64,000 nt of DNA, from NCBI RefSeq assembly GCF_001898805.1, contig NZ_MKVJ01000017.1, forward strand, positions 228,066 to 292,065, written 5' to 3'. Shown here piece after piece: positions 8,751-17,706 of the stretch. Below the pieces are notes generated by a model. It saw only the letters and a list, made by a program, of their open reading frames with translations. It did not search any database and was not told where the DNA came from. How positions within the stretch are numbered: position 1 is the first letter of the stretch; every line of letters starts with the position of its first letter. Source of the stretch: Leifsonia sp. 71-9 (GTDB lineage: Bacteria; Actinomycetota; Actinomycetes; Actinomycetales; Microbacteriaceae). The translations under genes and the position numbers were made by a program.

Positions 8751-10223
8751 TCAGGCTACCGGGCCGCCCTGGAGCGCGGATGCGAGGGCGACCAGGCGGG
8801 AGCGCACCCGTTCGAGGTCGGCCGGGGAGGCGAGGCTGGAACGCGCCAGCCGCAGGGCGTCGCGCAGCCGCTCGCGCTGCTCCGGCGACAGGGGTCCGTG
8901 CTCCGCCCCGAGGCGCGTGTCGAGGGCGGGACCCAGTGCGCTCGCCGCGTCGATGCAGTCGGTCGGCTGGACGCCCCTCCCGCCGAGGCGCCGCCGCGCC
9001 CGATGGGCGGGGGCCAGCTCCTCGACGCGCCGCAGCGCCGAGCGGAACGCGGCCGCGCGCAGCGCCCGCTCGTCGGGGCCGGCCGTGAGCACCGCGCCGA
9101 GCGCGATCAGGAGGTCGGAGAGCCGCCGGCGCAGCACGTCCGTCGACCGCACCGGCAGCACGAACCAGGCCGCGCCGATCCCGAGCAGTGCGCCCACCGC
9201 GATCGCGAGCACCCGCTCCAGGAGCACGCCCGCCTCCCCGGCCGTCGGGGCGACGCCGAACAGCTGCTGCAGGATGGTCAGGACCACGGTCACCGCGAGC
9301 GCCCAGAAGGCGTAGCTGTACGCGCGCAGCCAGGTGCCGGCGAAGAGCGCGACGAAGACGACGACCACCGCCGCGAGACCGCTCGCCGTCGGTGCGGCGC
9401 CGGCGAGACCGAGCGCGAGCACGGTGCCCCCGATCGCACCGGCCACGCGCAGCGCGCTCTTGTGCAGCACATCCGCCCGGCCGCGGTTGCCGGAGTTGAC
9501 GATGAACGCGGTGAGCACGACCCACATCGCGTGCTGCGGGAAGAGCAGCCAGCCGACGACGAAGGCGGCCGCCAGCGCGACCGCCATCTGGACGGCCATG
9601 CGCGTGCTCGCCGGGAGGCGGCGGGACGACGCCCGGGCCGCTGCGGGTGCGCGGGTGGGCGGCACGGCCGTCGGAGGCGCTGGAACGTGCGGCTCCCGGC
9701 CGTCGTGCCACGGGCCGACGCGCAGCAGGCCGAGCACCTCCCGCGCCACCGCGACCCAGAGCACCGCGATCGCGCCGGCACCGGCCGTCAGCAGGGCCGC
9801 CTCCCACGCGGGGGTCCCGGAGTCCGCGGGAGCGACCGGCACGACCAGCACGGCCGTCAGCGGCAGGGCGATGAGGGCGCCGAGCCGCGCGGCGAACGGG
9901 CCGAAGCGCCGCAGCCAGATCGGGATGCTCATCCCGGCGATGTAGAGCAGCGCGCCGACCACGGGCAGCACGACGAGCAGCCAGCCGACTCCCGCCGCCG
10001 CGACCCCGATCACCGGCAGGAGGACCGCCGACCGGGCGAACTCCCGGCGACCGGACACGCTGCGGCGGGCGAGGCTGAGGGCGACCACCGTGGCGAGCAC
10101 GGCGGGGGAGGCGGCGGCGGCCGGTCCGGCGAACGCGCCGACGGCCAGCCAGACCGTCGCGCAGGCGGCTGCGGCGGCGGCCGTGGTGATGAGGGCCGCC
10201 AGGCCGAGCCGAAGGTGCTTCAC
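8751..10223 (-). CDS. FUSC family membrane protein (aromatic-acid exporter type)
   Basis: A 490-residue inner-membrane protein. Hydrophobic segments occupy roughly residues 5-160 and 210-360, a two-block pattern with a linker of Pro/Ala/Arg in between; the C-terminal 130 residues are a soluble, Leu/Arg-rich helical domain. The second block has the FUSC_2 hallmarks (AMWVVLTAFIVNSGNRGRADVLHKSALRV region, here summarised: WVVLTA...GR...K...R..GT). Homologues such as AaeB and YccS export aromatic carboxylic acids or act on envelope stress. It precedes ptrB in the same transcription unit. Confidence 0.82.
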   Translation of the reverse strand: MKHLRLGLAALITTAAAAAACATVWLAVGAFAGPAAAASPAVLATVVALSLARRSVSGRREFARSAVLLPVIGVAAAGVGWLLVVLPVVGALLYIAGMSIPIWLRRFGPFAARLGALIALPLTAVLVVPVAPADSGTPAWEAALLTAGAGAIAVLWVAVAREVLGLLRVGPWHDGREPHVPAPPTAVPPTRAPAAARASSRRLPASTRMAVQMAVALAAAFVVGWLLFPQHAMWVVLTAFIVNSGNRGRADVLHKSALRVAGAIGGTVLALGLAGAAPTASGLAAVVVVFVALFAGTWLRAYSYAFWALAVTVVLTILQQLFGVAPTAGEAGVLLERVLAIAVGALLGIGAAWFVLPVRSTDVLRRRLSDLLIALGAVLTAGPDERALRAAAFRSALRRVEELAPAHRARRRLGGRGVQPTDCIDAASALGPALDTRLGAEHGPLSPEQRERLRDALRLARSSLASPADLERVRSRLVALASALQGGPVA

Positions 10224-10265
10224 CCGGTCATCCTCCCACCGGGCGCCGACGGGGGCGCGCCGGGT

Positions 10266-11159
10266 TCAGCGCGCCGCGCCGAAGGCCAGCAGTCCCGCGC
10301 CGGTGCGCCCGGCGTCGCCGCCGAGCGCGCTCTGCACGATCGCGGGTGCCGCCCGCCAGGCGAGGCCGGCGCGCACCTTCCGCTCGAGCGGGCCGAACAT
10401 CGCGTCGCCCGCCTGCGAGACGCCGCCGCCCAGCACGATGACACCGGGGTCGAGCATCAGGGTCATCGTCACGAGACCCTGGGCGAGCACCGTCACGGCC
10501 TCGTCCCAGATCCGGTCGGCGAGCGGGTCGGAACCGAGGCGGCTCACGATCGTGCGGGCGCTCAGCGCGTCTCCGCCCGCCTCCGCGTAGCGCCGGGCCA
10601 CCCCGGCGCCGGACATGTAGACCTCCAGGCAGCCGCGCTGGCCGCAGGTGCACGGCTCGCCGTCGGGGACGACCGGGATGTGGCCGAACTCGCCGGCCGC
10701 GCCGGTGGCGCCGGTGATCGTGCCGCCCGCCGTGATGAGGGCCGCGGCGACGCCCGTCCCGATCGGGATCAGCGCGAAGTCGTCGAATCCGCGCGCCGCG
10801 CCCAGGCTGCGCTCGGCAAGCCCGGCGGCGCGCACATCGTGACCGACCGCGACCGGCAGCCGGAGCTGCGACTGCAGGATGTCGAGCAGCGGCACCTCCC
10901 GCCAGTCGAGATTGGAGGCGTAGTGGACGATGCCGCGCTCCTCGTCGAGGATGCCCGGCGTCGCGACTCCGGCGCCGACGACCTCGTCGGGGGCGACGTC
11001 GCGCAGATCGCGCAGCAGGGTCACGAGCGCGCCGAGGATGTCCGCCGCGGGCGTCGGGCGCGTCAGCTCGGCGACGACGGCGCCGGCCTCGGACACGACG
11101 GCGCCCTTCATGGCCGTGCCGCCGAGGTCGACGGCGAGGGCGAGCGGACCGCCGCTCAC
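10266..11159 (-). CDS. ROK family sugar kinase
   Basis: A 297-residue actin-fold kinase. The phosphate loop DLGGT is at residues 11-15, the catalytic aspartate is Asp108 (GHD), and the sugar-contacting EFGH motif is at 157-160. The structural zinc site has the ROK form CTCGQRGC (Cys170, Cys172, Cys177). No N-terminal HTH is present, so this is an enzyme, not a repressor. The substrate may be glucose, N-acetylglucosamine or N-acetylmannosamine. The GTG start overlaps the cutC stop as GTGA, showing translational coupling; it ends the gluABCD-asparaginase-cutC unit. Confidence 0.9.
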   Translation of the reverse strand: MSGGPLALAVDLGGTAMKGAVVSEAGAVVAELTRPTPAADILGALVTLLRDLRDVAPDEVVGAGVATPGILDEERGIVHYASNLDWREVPLLDILQSQLRLPVAVGHDVRAAGLAERSLGAARGFDDFALIPIGTGVAAALITAGGTITGATGAAGEFGHIPVVPDGEPCTCGQRGCLEVYMSGAGVARRYAEAGGDALSARTIVSRLGSDPLADRIWDEAVTVLAQGLVTMTLMLDPGVIVLGGGVSQAGDAMFGPLERKVRAGLAWRAAPAIVQSALGGDAGRTGAGLLAFGAAR

Positions 11160-11896
11160 GCCGCGACCCCGCGCACGGCGTCGACGACGGCGGCGACGGT
11201 CGCGGAGGAGGTGACCTCGCGGTGTCCGCTGTCGTACGCGCTCAGGACGAGGGAGGCGCTGGGCGCCTGCTCGACGGCCCGCAGGTGCACTTCGCGCACG
11301 CCGGAGCGCCGCACGAGGTCGGCCACGTTCGCGGGGCGGACGCCGCCGCCGGCGAGGACGGCGATGCGGTCGCCGGCCTGCGCGACGAGGTCCGCGAGCT
11401 CCGCGGCCCCGTCGAGCGCGGTCGCCGCTCCGCCCGACGTGAGCACGCGCCCGATGCCGAGGGCGATGAGCTCCTCGAGGGCGGCGGCGCGGTCGGGAGT
11501 CTGGTCGAACGCCTTGTGGAAGGTCACGGAAGCGTCGCCGCACGCGTGCACCAGGGCGCGCGTCGCGTCCGCATCCACCGTGCCGTCCGGCCGCAGCGCG
11601 CCGACGACGAAGCCGAGCGCCACTCCCGCCGGGCGCTCCAGGGCGCGGACGGCCCGGATGTCGGCGACCATCGCCGCCAGCTCGTCGTCGTCGACGACGA
11701 AGTCGCCGGGACGCTGGCGGATGAGCACGTTCACACCGATGCGGCGGGCCAGCCCGAGCGCGGCGGCCACCGTCCCGATCGACGGGGTGAGGCCTCCCGT
11801 GGCGAGGGCGGAGCAGAGCTCGATGCGGTCGGCGCCCGCCTCCTCCGCCCGTCGCACCCCGGCGAGATCGTCGAGGCAGATCTCGACGACGGTCAC
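11156..11896 (-). CDS. cutC: CutC family protein
   Basis: A 246-residue TIM-barrel protein with the complete CutC pattern: VEICLDDLAGVRRAEEAGAD at the N-terminus, ELCSALATGGLTPS, LIRQRPGDF, a THFHKAFD-like segment (VTFHKAFDQTPD) and RVLTSGG. CutC was named for copper homeostasis in E. coli, but that role has been questioned and an enzymatic function is unknown. It overlaps asparaginase by 4 bp upstream and the ROK kinase downstream, so here it is embedded in an amino-acid/sugar catabolic unit rather than a metal locus. Confidence 0.92.
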   Translation of the reverse strand: MTVVEICLDDLAGVRRAEEAGADRIELCSALATGGLTPSIGTVAAALGLARRIGVNVLIRQRPGDFVVDDDELAAMVADIRAVRALERPAGVALGFVVGALRPDGTVDADATRALVHACGDASVTFHKAFDQTPDRAAALEELIALGIGRVLTSGGAATALDGAAELADLVAQAGDRIAVLAGGGVRPANVADLVRRSGVREVHLRAVEQAPSASLVLSAYDSGHREVTSSATVAAVVDAVRGVAA

Positions 11897-12891
11897 GCGA
11901 TGCGCTCCAGCGCGGCGGCCAGGTCGGCGCCGATCTCGATGCGGCCGACGGGCACACCGCCGCCGAGCACGGGCAGCTCGACCAGTGAAACGGCGCCGTC
12001 GATGGAGGTGCCGAGCGCCTCGAGCACGCGCAGGGCGATGAGCGTGGTGGCGCGCGGGCTGCCGTCGACGATCTTCATCGAGACGGCGGTGCCGTCCGCG
12101 GCGGCGACGCCGATGACGCCCTCGGCGCCGCCCTTGGCGAGGGCGCCGGGCACCTCCTCCATCAGCGAGGAGTTCTGGTGGCCGGAGCCGCCCACGTAGA
12201 ACGGGTGGGCGCGCATCGCGTCCGCGACCGCGCGCTCGGGCGTGCCGGGCGCGGCCTGCACCAGGCGGCCGAAGGCGCGGGCGACGCCGCGCACGGTGGT
12301 CCCGAACAGCGGGGCCCCGCAGCCGTCGACCGCGTCGGCGGAGACGGGGACGCCGGTGAGCTCGGCCATGGTCTCGCGGACATGCTGCTGCAGGGGGTGC
12401 GCCGGGTCGAGGTAGCCGGCGACGTCCCAGCCGTTCGTGGCGGCGGCCAGGATCATGGCGGCGTGCTTGCCGGAGCAGTTCATCCGCACCCGGGCGCGCG
12501 GCTCGCCGACGCGCACCAGGCGCTCGAACGTGCCCTCGTCCTCCGGCCGGTCGACCGGGCAGCCGAGCGCCTCGTCGTCGACGCCGGCGCGGGCGAGCAG
12601 CTCGCGCACCACGCGCACGTGCTCGTCCTCGCCGGTGTGGCTGCCCGCCGCGATCGCGAGCTCGGGGCCGGCGAGCGGGGCGCCTGCGGTCAGGCAGGCG
12701 AGCGCTTGGAGGGGCTTGACGGTGCTGCGCGGCAGGATGACCGCGTCCGGGTCGCCGAGCTCGAGCAGGGTGCTGCCGTCGGGGGCGAGGGCGACGAGGC
12801 TGCCGAAGTGCCGGCTCTCGATCAGCCCGGAACGACGGACGGCGGCGAGCTCGGCCAGACCCTCTCCGGGGCGGCTGGTGGTGCTAGGCAT
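11893..12891 (-). CDS. L-asparaginase, Rhizobium-type (class 3, PF06089)
   Basis: A 332-residue enzyme of the Asparaginase_II family, unrelated to the E. coli type I/II enzymes. It keeps the beta-lactamase-like SxxK motif (Ser56-Lys59 in RSTVKPLQ) and the metal/active-site cluster NCSGKHAAM with Cys139 and Lys142, which match the zinc-liganding Cys135/Lys138 described for Rhizobium etli ReAV; a second cysteine (DGCGAP) fits the third ligand. It hydrolyses asparagine to aspartate and ammonia. It overlaps the preceding permease by 8 bp, so imported asparagine or glutamine is a natural substrate for the transporter encoded upstream. Confidence 0.9.
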   Translation of the reverse strand: MPSTTSRPGEGLAELAAVRRSGLIESRHFGSLVALAPDGSTLLELGDPDAVILPRSTVKPLQALACLTAGAPLAGPELAIAAGSHTGEDEHVRVVRELLARAGVDDEALGCPVDRPEDEGTFERLVRVGEPRARVRMNCSGKHAAMILAAATNGWDVAGYLDPAHPLQQHVRETMAELTGVPVSADAVDGCGAPLFGTTVRGVARAFGRLVQAAPGTPERAVADAMRAHPFYVGGSGHQNSSLMEEVPGALAKGGAEGVIGVAAADGTAVSMKIVDGSPRATTLIALRVLEALGTSIDGAVSLVELPVLGGGVPVGRIEIGADLAAALERIA

Positions 12892-13819
12892 GGGACTCTT
12901 CCTGGTGCGGGGTCGCCGGCAGGGGCGGCAGAGGCGGCTGGGTCGACGGGCGGCGTCGCGACCCGCGCCGCGAGCCGCGCTGCAGCCGGGACGCGAGCGC
13001 CGAGAGGCTGCCGTTGACGACGAGGTAGATGACGGTCACCGCGACGTAGGTCGGGATGAGCAGGTGCAGGTACGACGCGAGCACCTGGCCGCGGTAGAGC
13101 AGTTCGGTGAAGGCGACGATGTAGCCCAGCGAGGTGTCCTTCAGGAGGCTGACCAGCTGGGTCACCAGCGAGGGTGCGACGTTCCGCAGCGCCTGGGGGA
13201 GCACGACGTGGCGCATCGCCTGCACCGGCCGCATCCCGAGGCTCAGCGCCGCCTCGCGCTGACCGCGCGGCAGGCTGAGGACGCCGGCGCGGACGATCTC
13301 GGCGAACACCGCCGAGTTGGCGATGGTCAGCGGCACGACCAGCTTCCACAGGGTCGGGAGGTTGATCCCGAGCTGCGGGAGGCCGAACAGCATGAGGTAG
13401 ATCATCAGCAGCACCGGGATGGTGCGGGCGACCTCGATGTAGAAGCCGCAGAGCCAGCGCACCGGGCGCAGCCGGCTGAGGCGGCCGAGGGCGAGCACGA
13501 TGCCGAGGGCGCCGCCGAGCACGGCGACGATGGCCGCGGCCTCGAGGGTGCCGAGCAGACCGACAAGCAGGTACTGCCAGATCGCCCAGTCGGTGAACGG
13601 CGCCCAGCGCTCGGCGGCGAACTGGCCGTGGGAGGCGAGCTGCCAGATCCCGTATCCGATGATGGCCGCGAACGCCACGCAGCTGATCAGCGAGCCGAGG
13701 AGGATGTTGCGGCGACCGCGGGGGCCGGGGGTGTCGTACATGAACGAGGCGGCATACGTCCGCTTGGGGCGGCGCGGGCGCACCGGAGCCGGGCGGTCCG
13801 GGATGAGCTGGGCGGTCAT
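12884..13819 (-). CDS. gluD: Amino acid ABC transporter permease, GluD type
   Basis: A 311-residue permease. Membrane segments begin near residue 40, and the binding-protein-dependent transport signature (EAALSLGMRPVQAMRHVVLP, the EAA loop) sits in the last third. The basic N-terminus and Arg/Ser/Pro-rich C-terminus extend beyond the core. It forms the transmembrane pore with the permease encoded just upstream (overlap of 4 bp) in the order gluA-gluB-gluC-gluD, as in Corynebacterium's glutamate uptake system. Substrate specificity (glutamate, glutamine, aspartate or asparagine) is inferred. Confidence 0.88.
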   Translation of the reverse strand: MTAQLIPDRPAPVRPRRPKRTYAASFMYDTPGPRGRRNILLGSLISCVAFAAIIGYGIWQLASHGQFAAERWAPFTDWAIWQYLLVGLLGTLEAAAIVAVLGGALGIVLALGRLSRLRPVRWLCGFYIEVARTIPVLLMIYLMLFGLPQLGINLPTLWKLVVPLTIANSAVFAEIVRAGVLSLPRGQREAALSLGMRPVQAMRHVVLPQALRNVAPSLVTQLVSLLKDTSLGYIVAFTELLYRGQVLASYLHLLIPTYVAVTVIYLVVNGSLSALASRLQRGSRRGSRRRPSTQPPLPPLPATPHQEESHA

Positions 13820-14460
13820 CGGGCGATCGCCACCTTTCGTTCGACCCAGCCGGCGGCCAGGCCGATGGTCAGCGCGATCGCCATGTAGACGAGTCCGGCG
13901 CTGGAGAAGATCAGGATGGGCTGCGCGGCGACGAGGTTCACCTTGTTGACCTCGGCCGTCAGCTCCACGACGCCGACCGCGGCGGCCAGGGCGGTGTTCA
14001 TCGCGAGGGCGATCATCACGTTGCCGATGGGCTGCACGACCGCGCGCAGCGCCTGGGGCACGACCACGAGGCGCAGCGTCTTGGCGAGGGTGAAGCCGAG
14101 CGCGCGCGCCGCCTCCACCTGCCCGACCGGGACGGTGTTCACGCCCGAACGGACGGCCTCCGCCACGTAGGCGGCCTCGTACACGGTCAGCACGATGATC
14201 GCGGTGGGCGTCAGCGGCAGCAGGAGGCCGGCGTCCGGCAGGGCGAAGACGGCCAGCAGCAGCAGCGCCAGCAGCGGCACGTTGATGAAGAACTGCACGT
14301 AGAGGAAGGCCGCGGTGCGCAGGATCGGGATCGGGCTCACGCGCGCGATCGTGATCAGCACGCCGAGCACGATCGAGCCGATCCCGGCCACGACCGCCAT
14401 CAGCAGCGTCGTGCCGAGGGCCTGGACCAGGGGCCCGAGGTTGTCGATCAGAGGGTTCAT
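13816..14460 (-). CDS. gluC: Amino acid ABC transporter permease, GluC type
   Basis: A 214-residue polar amino acid permease with five membrane helices. The EAA loop is visible as EAARALGFTLAKTLRLVVVP in the second half. It pairs with GluD as a heterodimer; the two genes overlap as ATGA. It lies 66 bp downstream of the binding-protein gene. Size and order match the HisM/GluC family closely. Confidence 0.9.
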   Translation of the reverse strand: MNPLIDNLGPLVQALGTTLLMAVVAGIGSIVLGVLITIARVSPIPILRTAAFLYVQFFINVPLLALLLLAVFALPDAGLLLPLTPTAIIVLTVYEAAYVAEAVRSGVNTVPVGQVEAARALGFTLAKTLRLVVVPQALRAVVQPIGNVMIALAMNTALAAAVGVVELTAEVNKVNLVAAQPILIFSSAGLVYMAIALTIGLAAGWVERKVAIAR

Positions 14461-14526
14461 CGCTCGCTCACTCGTGAGAGAAGTGGGGGAGGGCGGGACC
14501 GGCGCACCGGCCCCGCCCGAGGGGGC

Positions 14527-15471
14527 TCAGGAGCCGGGGACGGAGCCGATCTTCGGCGGGGTGGGGATGGCCGAGTCGGTCACGGTGCCGAGCGTGGTCT
14601 TCCACGCCTGGCCCCACTGGCCGCCCTTCTGGATCTTGGTGAGCCAGTCGTTGACGAACGACTTGAAGTCGGAGTCGCCGTGCTTCAGGCCGATGCCGTA
14701 GGGCTCCTTGGTGAACGGCTGGCCCACGACCTTGATCTGCTTCTCGCTGGCGGCGTCGCTCGCGAGCAGCGTGTAGTCCTGGACGTACGCGTCGCCGCGG
14801 CCCTGGATGAGCGCCTGCACGGCGGCCGGGTCGGTCGCGAACGCGGTGACGGTCGCGGTCGGGGCGATCTTCGGCACCTCGGTCACGGCCGGGGTGTTGG
14901 CGCCGACGATGACGGTCTTGCCGTCCAGGTCTTTGGAGCTCGTGATGTCCTTGTTGTCGCTCTTGACGGCGACGGCGAGGCCGGACTCGAAGTACGGGCC
15001 GGCGAAGTCCACCTGCTGCGCGCGCTCCTCGGTGATCGTGTACGTGTTGAACACGACATCCACGGTGCCGTTCTGCAGCATGGCCTCGCGGGTCTCGCTC
15101 GCGGGCGGCACGATCTCCACGTTCGGCTTGCCGAGGATGTAGATCGCGAGGAGCTTGGCGAGGTCGGCGTCGAAGCCGGTCACCGAGTCCGGGTTGGTCG
15201 GGTCCTGCTGCGAGAGCAGCGGGGCGTCGAGCGCCTCGGCGACGACGAGCTTGCCGCGCTTCTTGATCTTCTCCATCGTCGAGCCCGAGATGATCAGGTC
15301 GGCCGAGGCGACGGGGGCGCCGGAGAACACGGCGTCGGCGGACGACGTGGAGCTCGAGCCGGAGCCGGGCAGGTTGGTGGAGCCGGACGAACAGGCGGTG
15401 ACGGCGAGCGTCACGGCCGCGAGCAGGGCGCCGGCGAAGGCGGCCTTCCTGCGGGTCGTGCTGCGGGTCAT
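14527..15471 (-). CDS. gluB: Glutamate-type ABC transporter substrate-binding lipoprotein
   Basis: A 314-residue lipoprotein of SBP family 3. The signal peptide ends in the lipobox VTAC (Cys27), followed by a Ser/Gly-rich linker to about residue 55. The mature part contains the family landmarks GKLVVAEAL, VTGFDADLAKLLA and RAQQVDFAGPYFESG, where the last contacts the amino acid backbone. It delivers a polar amino acid to GluCD. It is the second gene after gluA, separated from it by an unusual repeated CACCGCACCAC intercistronic spacer. Confidence 0.92.
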   Translation of the reverse strand: MTRSTTRRKAAFAGALLAAVTLAVTACSSGSTNLPGSGSSSTSSADAVFSGAPVASADLIISGSTMEKIKKRGKLVVAEALDAPLLSQQDPTNPDSVTGFDADLAKLLAIYILGKPNVEIVPPASETREAMLQNGTVDVVFNTYTITEERAQQVDFAGPYFESGLAVAVKSDNKDITSSKDLDGKTVIVGANTPAVTEVPKIAPTATVTAFATDPAAVQALIQGRGDAYVQDYTLLASDAASEKQIKVVGQPFTKEPYGIGLKHGDSDFKSFVNDWLTKIQKGGQWGQAWKTTLGTVTDSAIPTPPKIGSVPGS

Positions 15472-15500
15472 GGTGCTTCCCTTTCTGGAACGGACGGGTC

Positions 15501-15585
15501 GTGGTGCGGTGGTGGGGGTGGTGCTGTGGAACCAGTGGTGCGGTGAAGCGGTGAAACCGTGGTGCGGTGGAGCCGGGTGGTGCGG
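15501..15585. repeat. Short direct repeats between gluA and gluB
   Basis: The 119-bp spacer between the gluA stop and the gluB start contains GTGGTGCGGTG three times exactly (15501-15511, 15535-15545, 15559-15569) and a shortened GTGGTGCGG at 15577-15585. On the transcribed strand these read CACCGCACCAC. The stretch is purine/pyrimidine biased and otherwise featureless. It could affect processing or translation of the downstream binding protein, which must be made in excess over the ATPase, or be a simple slippage product. Confidence 0.8.
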
Positions 15586-15590
15586 AGGAC

Positions 15591-16343
15591 TCAGTGCGAG
15601 AGCACGGAGGCCAGGAACGATCGCGCCCGCTCGGAGCGGGGCGCGTCGAAGAACTCGGCGGGCGTCGCCTGCTCGACGATCTGCCCGCGATCCATGAAGA
15701 CGACCCGGTCGGCCGCCCGGCGGGCGAAGCCCATCTCGTGGGTGACGACGATCATGGTCATGCCGTCGCGGGCGAGGGAGGTCATCACGTCCAGCACCTC
15801 GCCGACCATCTCGGGGTCGAGGGCGCTGGTGGGCTCGTCGAACAGCATCACCTTGGGCTGCATCGCGAGGGCTCGGGCGATCGCGGCGCGCTGCTGCTGG
15901 CCTCCCGAGAGCTGGGCGGGGTGGCTGTTCGCCTTCTCGGCGATGCCGACCCGGTCCAGCAGTTCCATGGCCTGGCGCTCGGCGGCCGCCTTCTTCACCC
16001 CGCGCACCTTGATGGGCGCGAGGGCGACGTTGTCGAGCACGGTGCGGTGGGCGAACAGGTTGAAGGACTGGAAGACCATGCCGACCTCGGCCCGCAGCCG
16101 TGCGAGTGCCGCGCCCTCCTCGGGCAGCGTCTCGCCGTCGACCAGGATCTCGCCGCTGTCGATGGTCTCGAGCCGGTTGATCGAGCGGCAGAGCGTGGAC
16201 TTGCCGGAGCCGGACGGCCCGACCACCACGACCACCTCGCGGGCGGCCACCTCGAGGTCGATCGTCTTGAGCACGTGCAGATCGCCGAAGTGCTTCTCGA
16301 CGCGGCGCAGGCTGACCATGGGCCGTGCGTTCGCTGCTTCCAT
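15591..16343 (-). CDS. gluA: Amino acid ABC transporter ATP-binding protein
   Basis: A 250-residue ATPase of the polar amino acid uptake family. Walker [10 protein letters not shown] is at residues 42-50, the signature LSGGQQQR and Walker [13 protein letters not shown] follow, with the switch histidine in VTHEMGFA. It powers GluCD. ATG 16343 follows an AGGAA site; an internal ATG ([11 protein letters not shown]) is a possible alternative. It is the first gene of the minus-strand unit running to 10266 and is divergent from a ROK repressor. Confidence 0.93.
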   Translation of the reverse strand: MEAANARPMVSLRRVEKHFGDLHVLKTIDLEVAAREVVVVVGPSGSGKSTLCRSINRLETIDSGEILVDGETLPEEGAALARLRAEVGMVFQSFNLFAHRTVLDNVALAPIKVRGVKKAAAERQAMELLDRVGIAEKANSHPAQLSGGQQQRAAIARALAMQPKVMLFDEPTSALDPEMVGEVLDVMTSLARDGMTMIVVTHEMGFARRAADRVVFMDRGQIVEQATPAEFFDAPRSERARSFLASVLSH

Positions 16344-16392
16344 CGTGTTCCTCGCATCATCGTCGGTCGGATTGCGATGAGCGTACTAAGTA

Positions 16393-16451
16393 ATCAAAGT
16401 TCATGCAATTTTGATTTTGGTTAGATCGAAATCGAAGAAAGTGGCTACACT
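16393..16451. promoter_or_regulatory. Inverted repeats between gluA and the ROK repressor gene
   Basis: The 160-bp divergent gap has an AT-rich core unlike its surroundings. Two inverted repeats overlap there: ATCAAA (16393-16398) with TTTGAT (16410-16415), and TTGATTT (16411-16417) with AAATCGAA (16429-16436). A TACACT -10 candidate at 16446-16451 serves the plus-strand gene. AT-rich interrupted palindromes are typical of ROK repressor sites, so this is the likely operator for the neighbouring repressor, possibly acting on both directions. Confidence 0.55.
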
Positions 16452-16503
16452 ATCCTCAACACCAGCAGCGTGGCCGTGACCGCGCAGACGAGGGGGACGC
16501 GCG

Positions 16504-17706
16504 ATGCCGAGCAGCACCAGGACCACGCCGCCGGATGCCGCCGTCGCGCTTCCGTCGTCGTCCGGACCGGGTGGCGTCCTCGACCTCGTGCGGTCCGGGC
16601 GGGCGGCCTCCCGAGCGGACATCGCCCGGCACACCGGCCTCTCTCCCTCCACCGTCGCCCAGCGCGTGGATGCGCTCCTGGCCGCCGGCTTCCTCCGCGA
16701 AGCCGGCGAGGGCGTCTCCCACGGCGGGCGGCGGCCCCGGGCGCTGGAGGTCGATCCCAGCACCGGTGTGGTGCTCGCCGTCGATCTCGGCTCGCACCAC
16801 GCCACCTTCGGCCTGTTCGACCTCGCGGGCCGCCTCCTGGTCTCGCGCACCGACACGATGGACATCGCGGCCGGCCCCGGCCACGTGCTCGGCTGGATCG
16901 CCGCCGTCGCCGAAGAGCTGCGCGTCGCGTACGCCGAACCGGGCCAGGAACTCCGCGGCTTCGGGATCGGGCTGCCCGGCCCCGTCGACTCCACCACCGG
17001 GCGCATGGTGTCTCCGTCGCGCATGCCCGGCTGGAACGGCCTCGACGTCGCCTCCGAGCTGCGGGCGCGCACCGGGCTCGTGGCCGTGGCCGACAACGAC
17101 GCCAACCTGATGGCGCTGGGCGAGCACACCGCCCTCGGCGGCGGCACGGACCAGCTCGTCTTCGTCAAGGCCGGGTCGAGCATCGGCTGCGGCGTCATCG
17201 CGTTCGACGGCGTCTACCGCGGTCACCACGGCATGGCGGGCGACATCAGCCACGTGACCGTCCCCGGCGTCCCCGAGGTCCTGTGCTCCTGCGGGCGCAT
17301 CGGCTGCCTCGACGCCGTCGCGGGCGGCGCCGCCATCGTGCAGGCGCTGCGCCGCGAGGGGGTCGACGTCGCCGACACCCGCGACATCCTGGCCCTGGCG
17401 CGGGATGCGCATCCCCTCGCCACCCTCATGCTGCGGGAGGCGGGCCTGCGCACCGGCGGCGTGCTCGCGACCATCATGAACTTCTTCAACCCGCAGCGGC
17501 TCGTGCTCGGCGGCATCCTGGGCGAGGCCGAAGCCTTCGTCGCCGGGGTGCGCTCCACGATCTACTCCGACTGCCTGCCGATGATCACCGACCAGCTCGA
17601 CATCGCGATCACCGTGGCGAAGGAGGAGGCGGGCATCCGCGGCGCCGGGCGCCTCGTGCTCGACGCCCTGTTCGACCCGGCGCAGGTCGACCGGGCCGTG
17701 CGATGA
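16504..17706 (+). CDS. ROK family transcriptional repressor (NagC/XylR type)
   Basis: A 400-residue regulator. Residues 25-75 form a winged HTH (SRADIARHTGLSPSTVAQRV), followed by a ROK sugar-binding domain starting GVVLAVDLGSHHATFGLFD, with the zinc motif CSCGRIGCLD. The catalytic GxD aspartate environment is replaced by ADNDAN, as in NagC. Such proteins repress sugar or amino-sugar genes until the sugar binds. It begins a plus-strand unit with a dehydrogenase and an alpha-glucosidase and faces the gluABCD unit, so either may be its target. Confidence 0.9.
   Translation: MPSSTRTTPPDAAVALPSSSGPGGVLDLVRSGRAASRADIARHTGLSPSTVAQRVDALLAAGFLREAGEGVSHGGRRPRALEVDPSTGVVLAVDLGSHHATFGLFDLAGRLLVSRTDTMDIAAGPGHVLGWIAAVAEELRVAYAEPGQELRGFGIGLPGPVDSTTGRMVSPSRMPGWNGLDVASELRARTGLVAVADNDANLMALGEHTALGGGTDQLVFVKAGSSIGCGVIAFDGVYRGHHGMAGDISHVTVPGVPEVLCSCGRIGCLDAVAGGAAIVQALRREGVDVADTRDILALARDAHPLATLMLREAGLRTGGVLATIMNFFNPQRLVLGGILGEAEAFVAGVRSTIYSDCLPMITDQLDIAITVAKEEAGIRGAGRLVLDALFDPAQVDRAVR

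Noticed and set aside
8541-12041. Very long plus-strand open frame opposite ptrB, the FUSC gene, ROK kinase and cutC
   Set aside because: Arg/Gly/Ala-rich shadow of real minus-strand genes whose motifs are clear; no ribosome binding site or family match. Several similar frames (6194-9088, 57982-61317, 18295-20142) were dismissed for the same reason.
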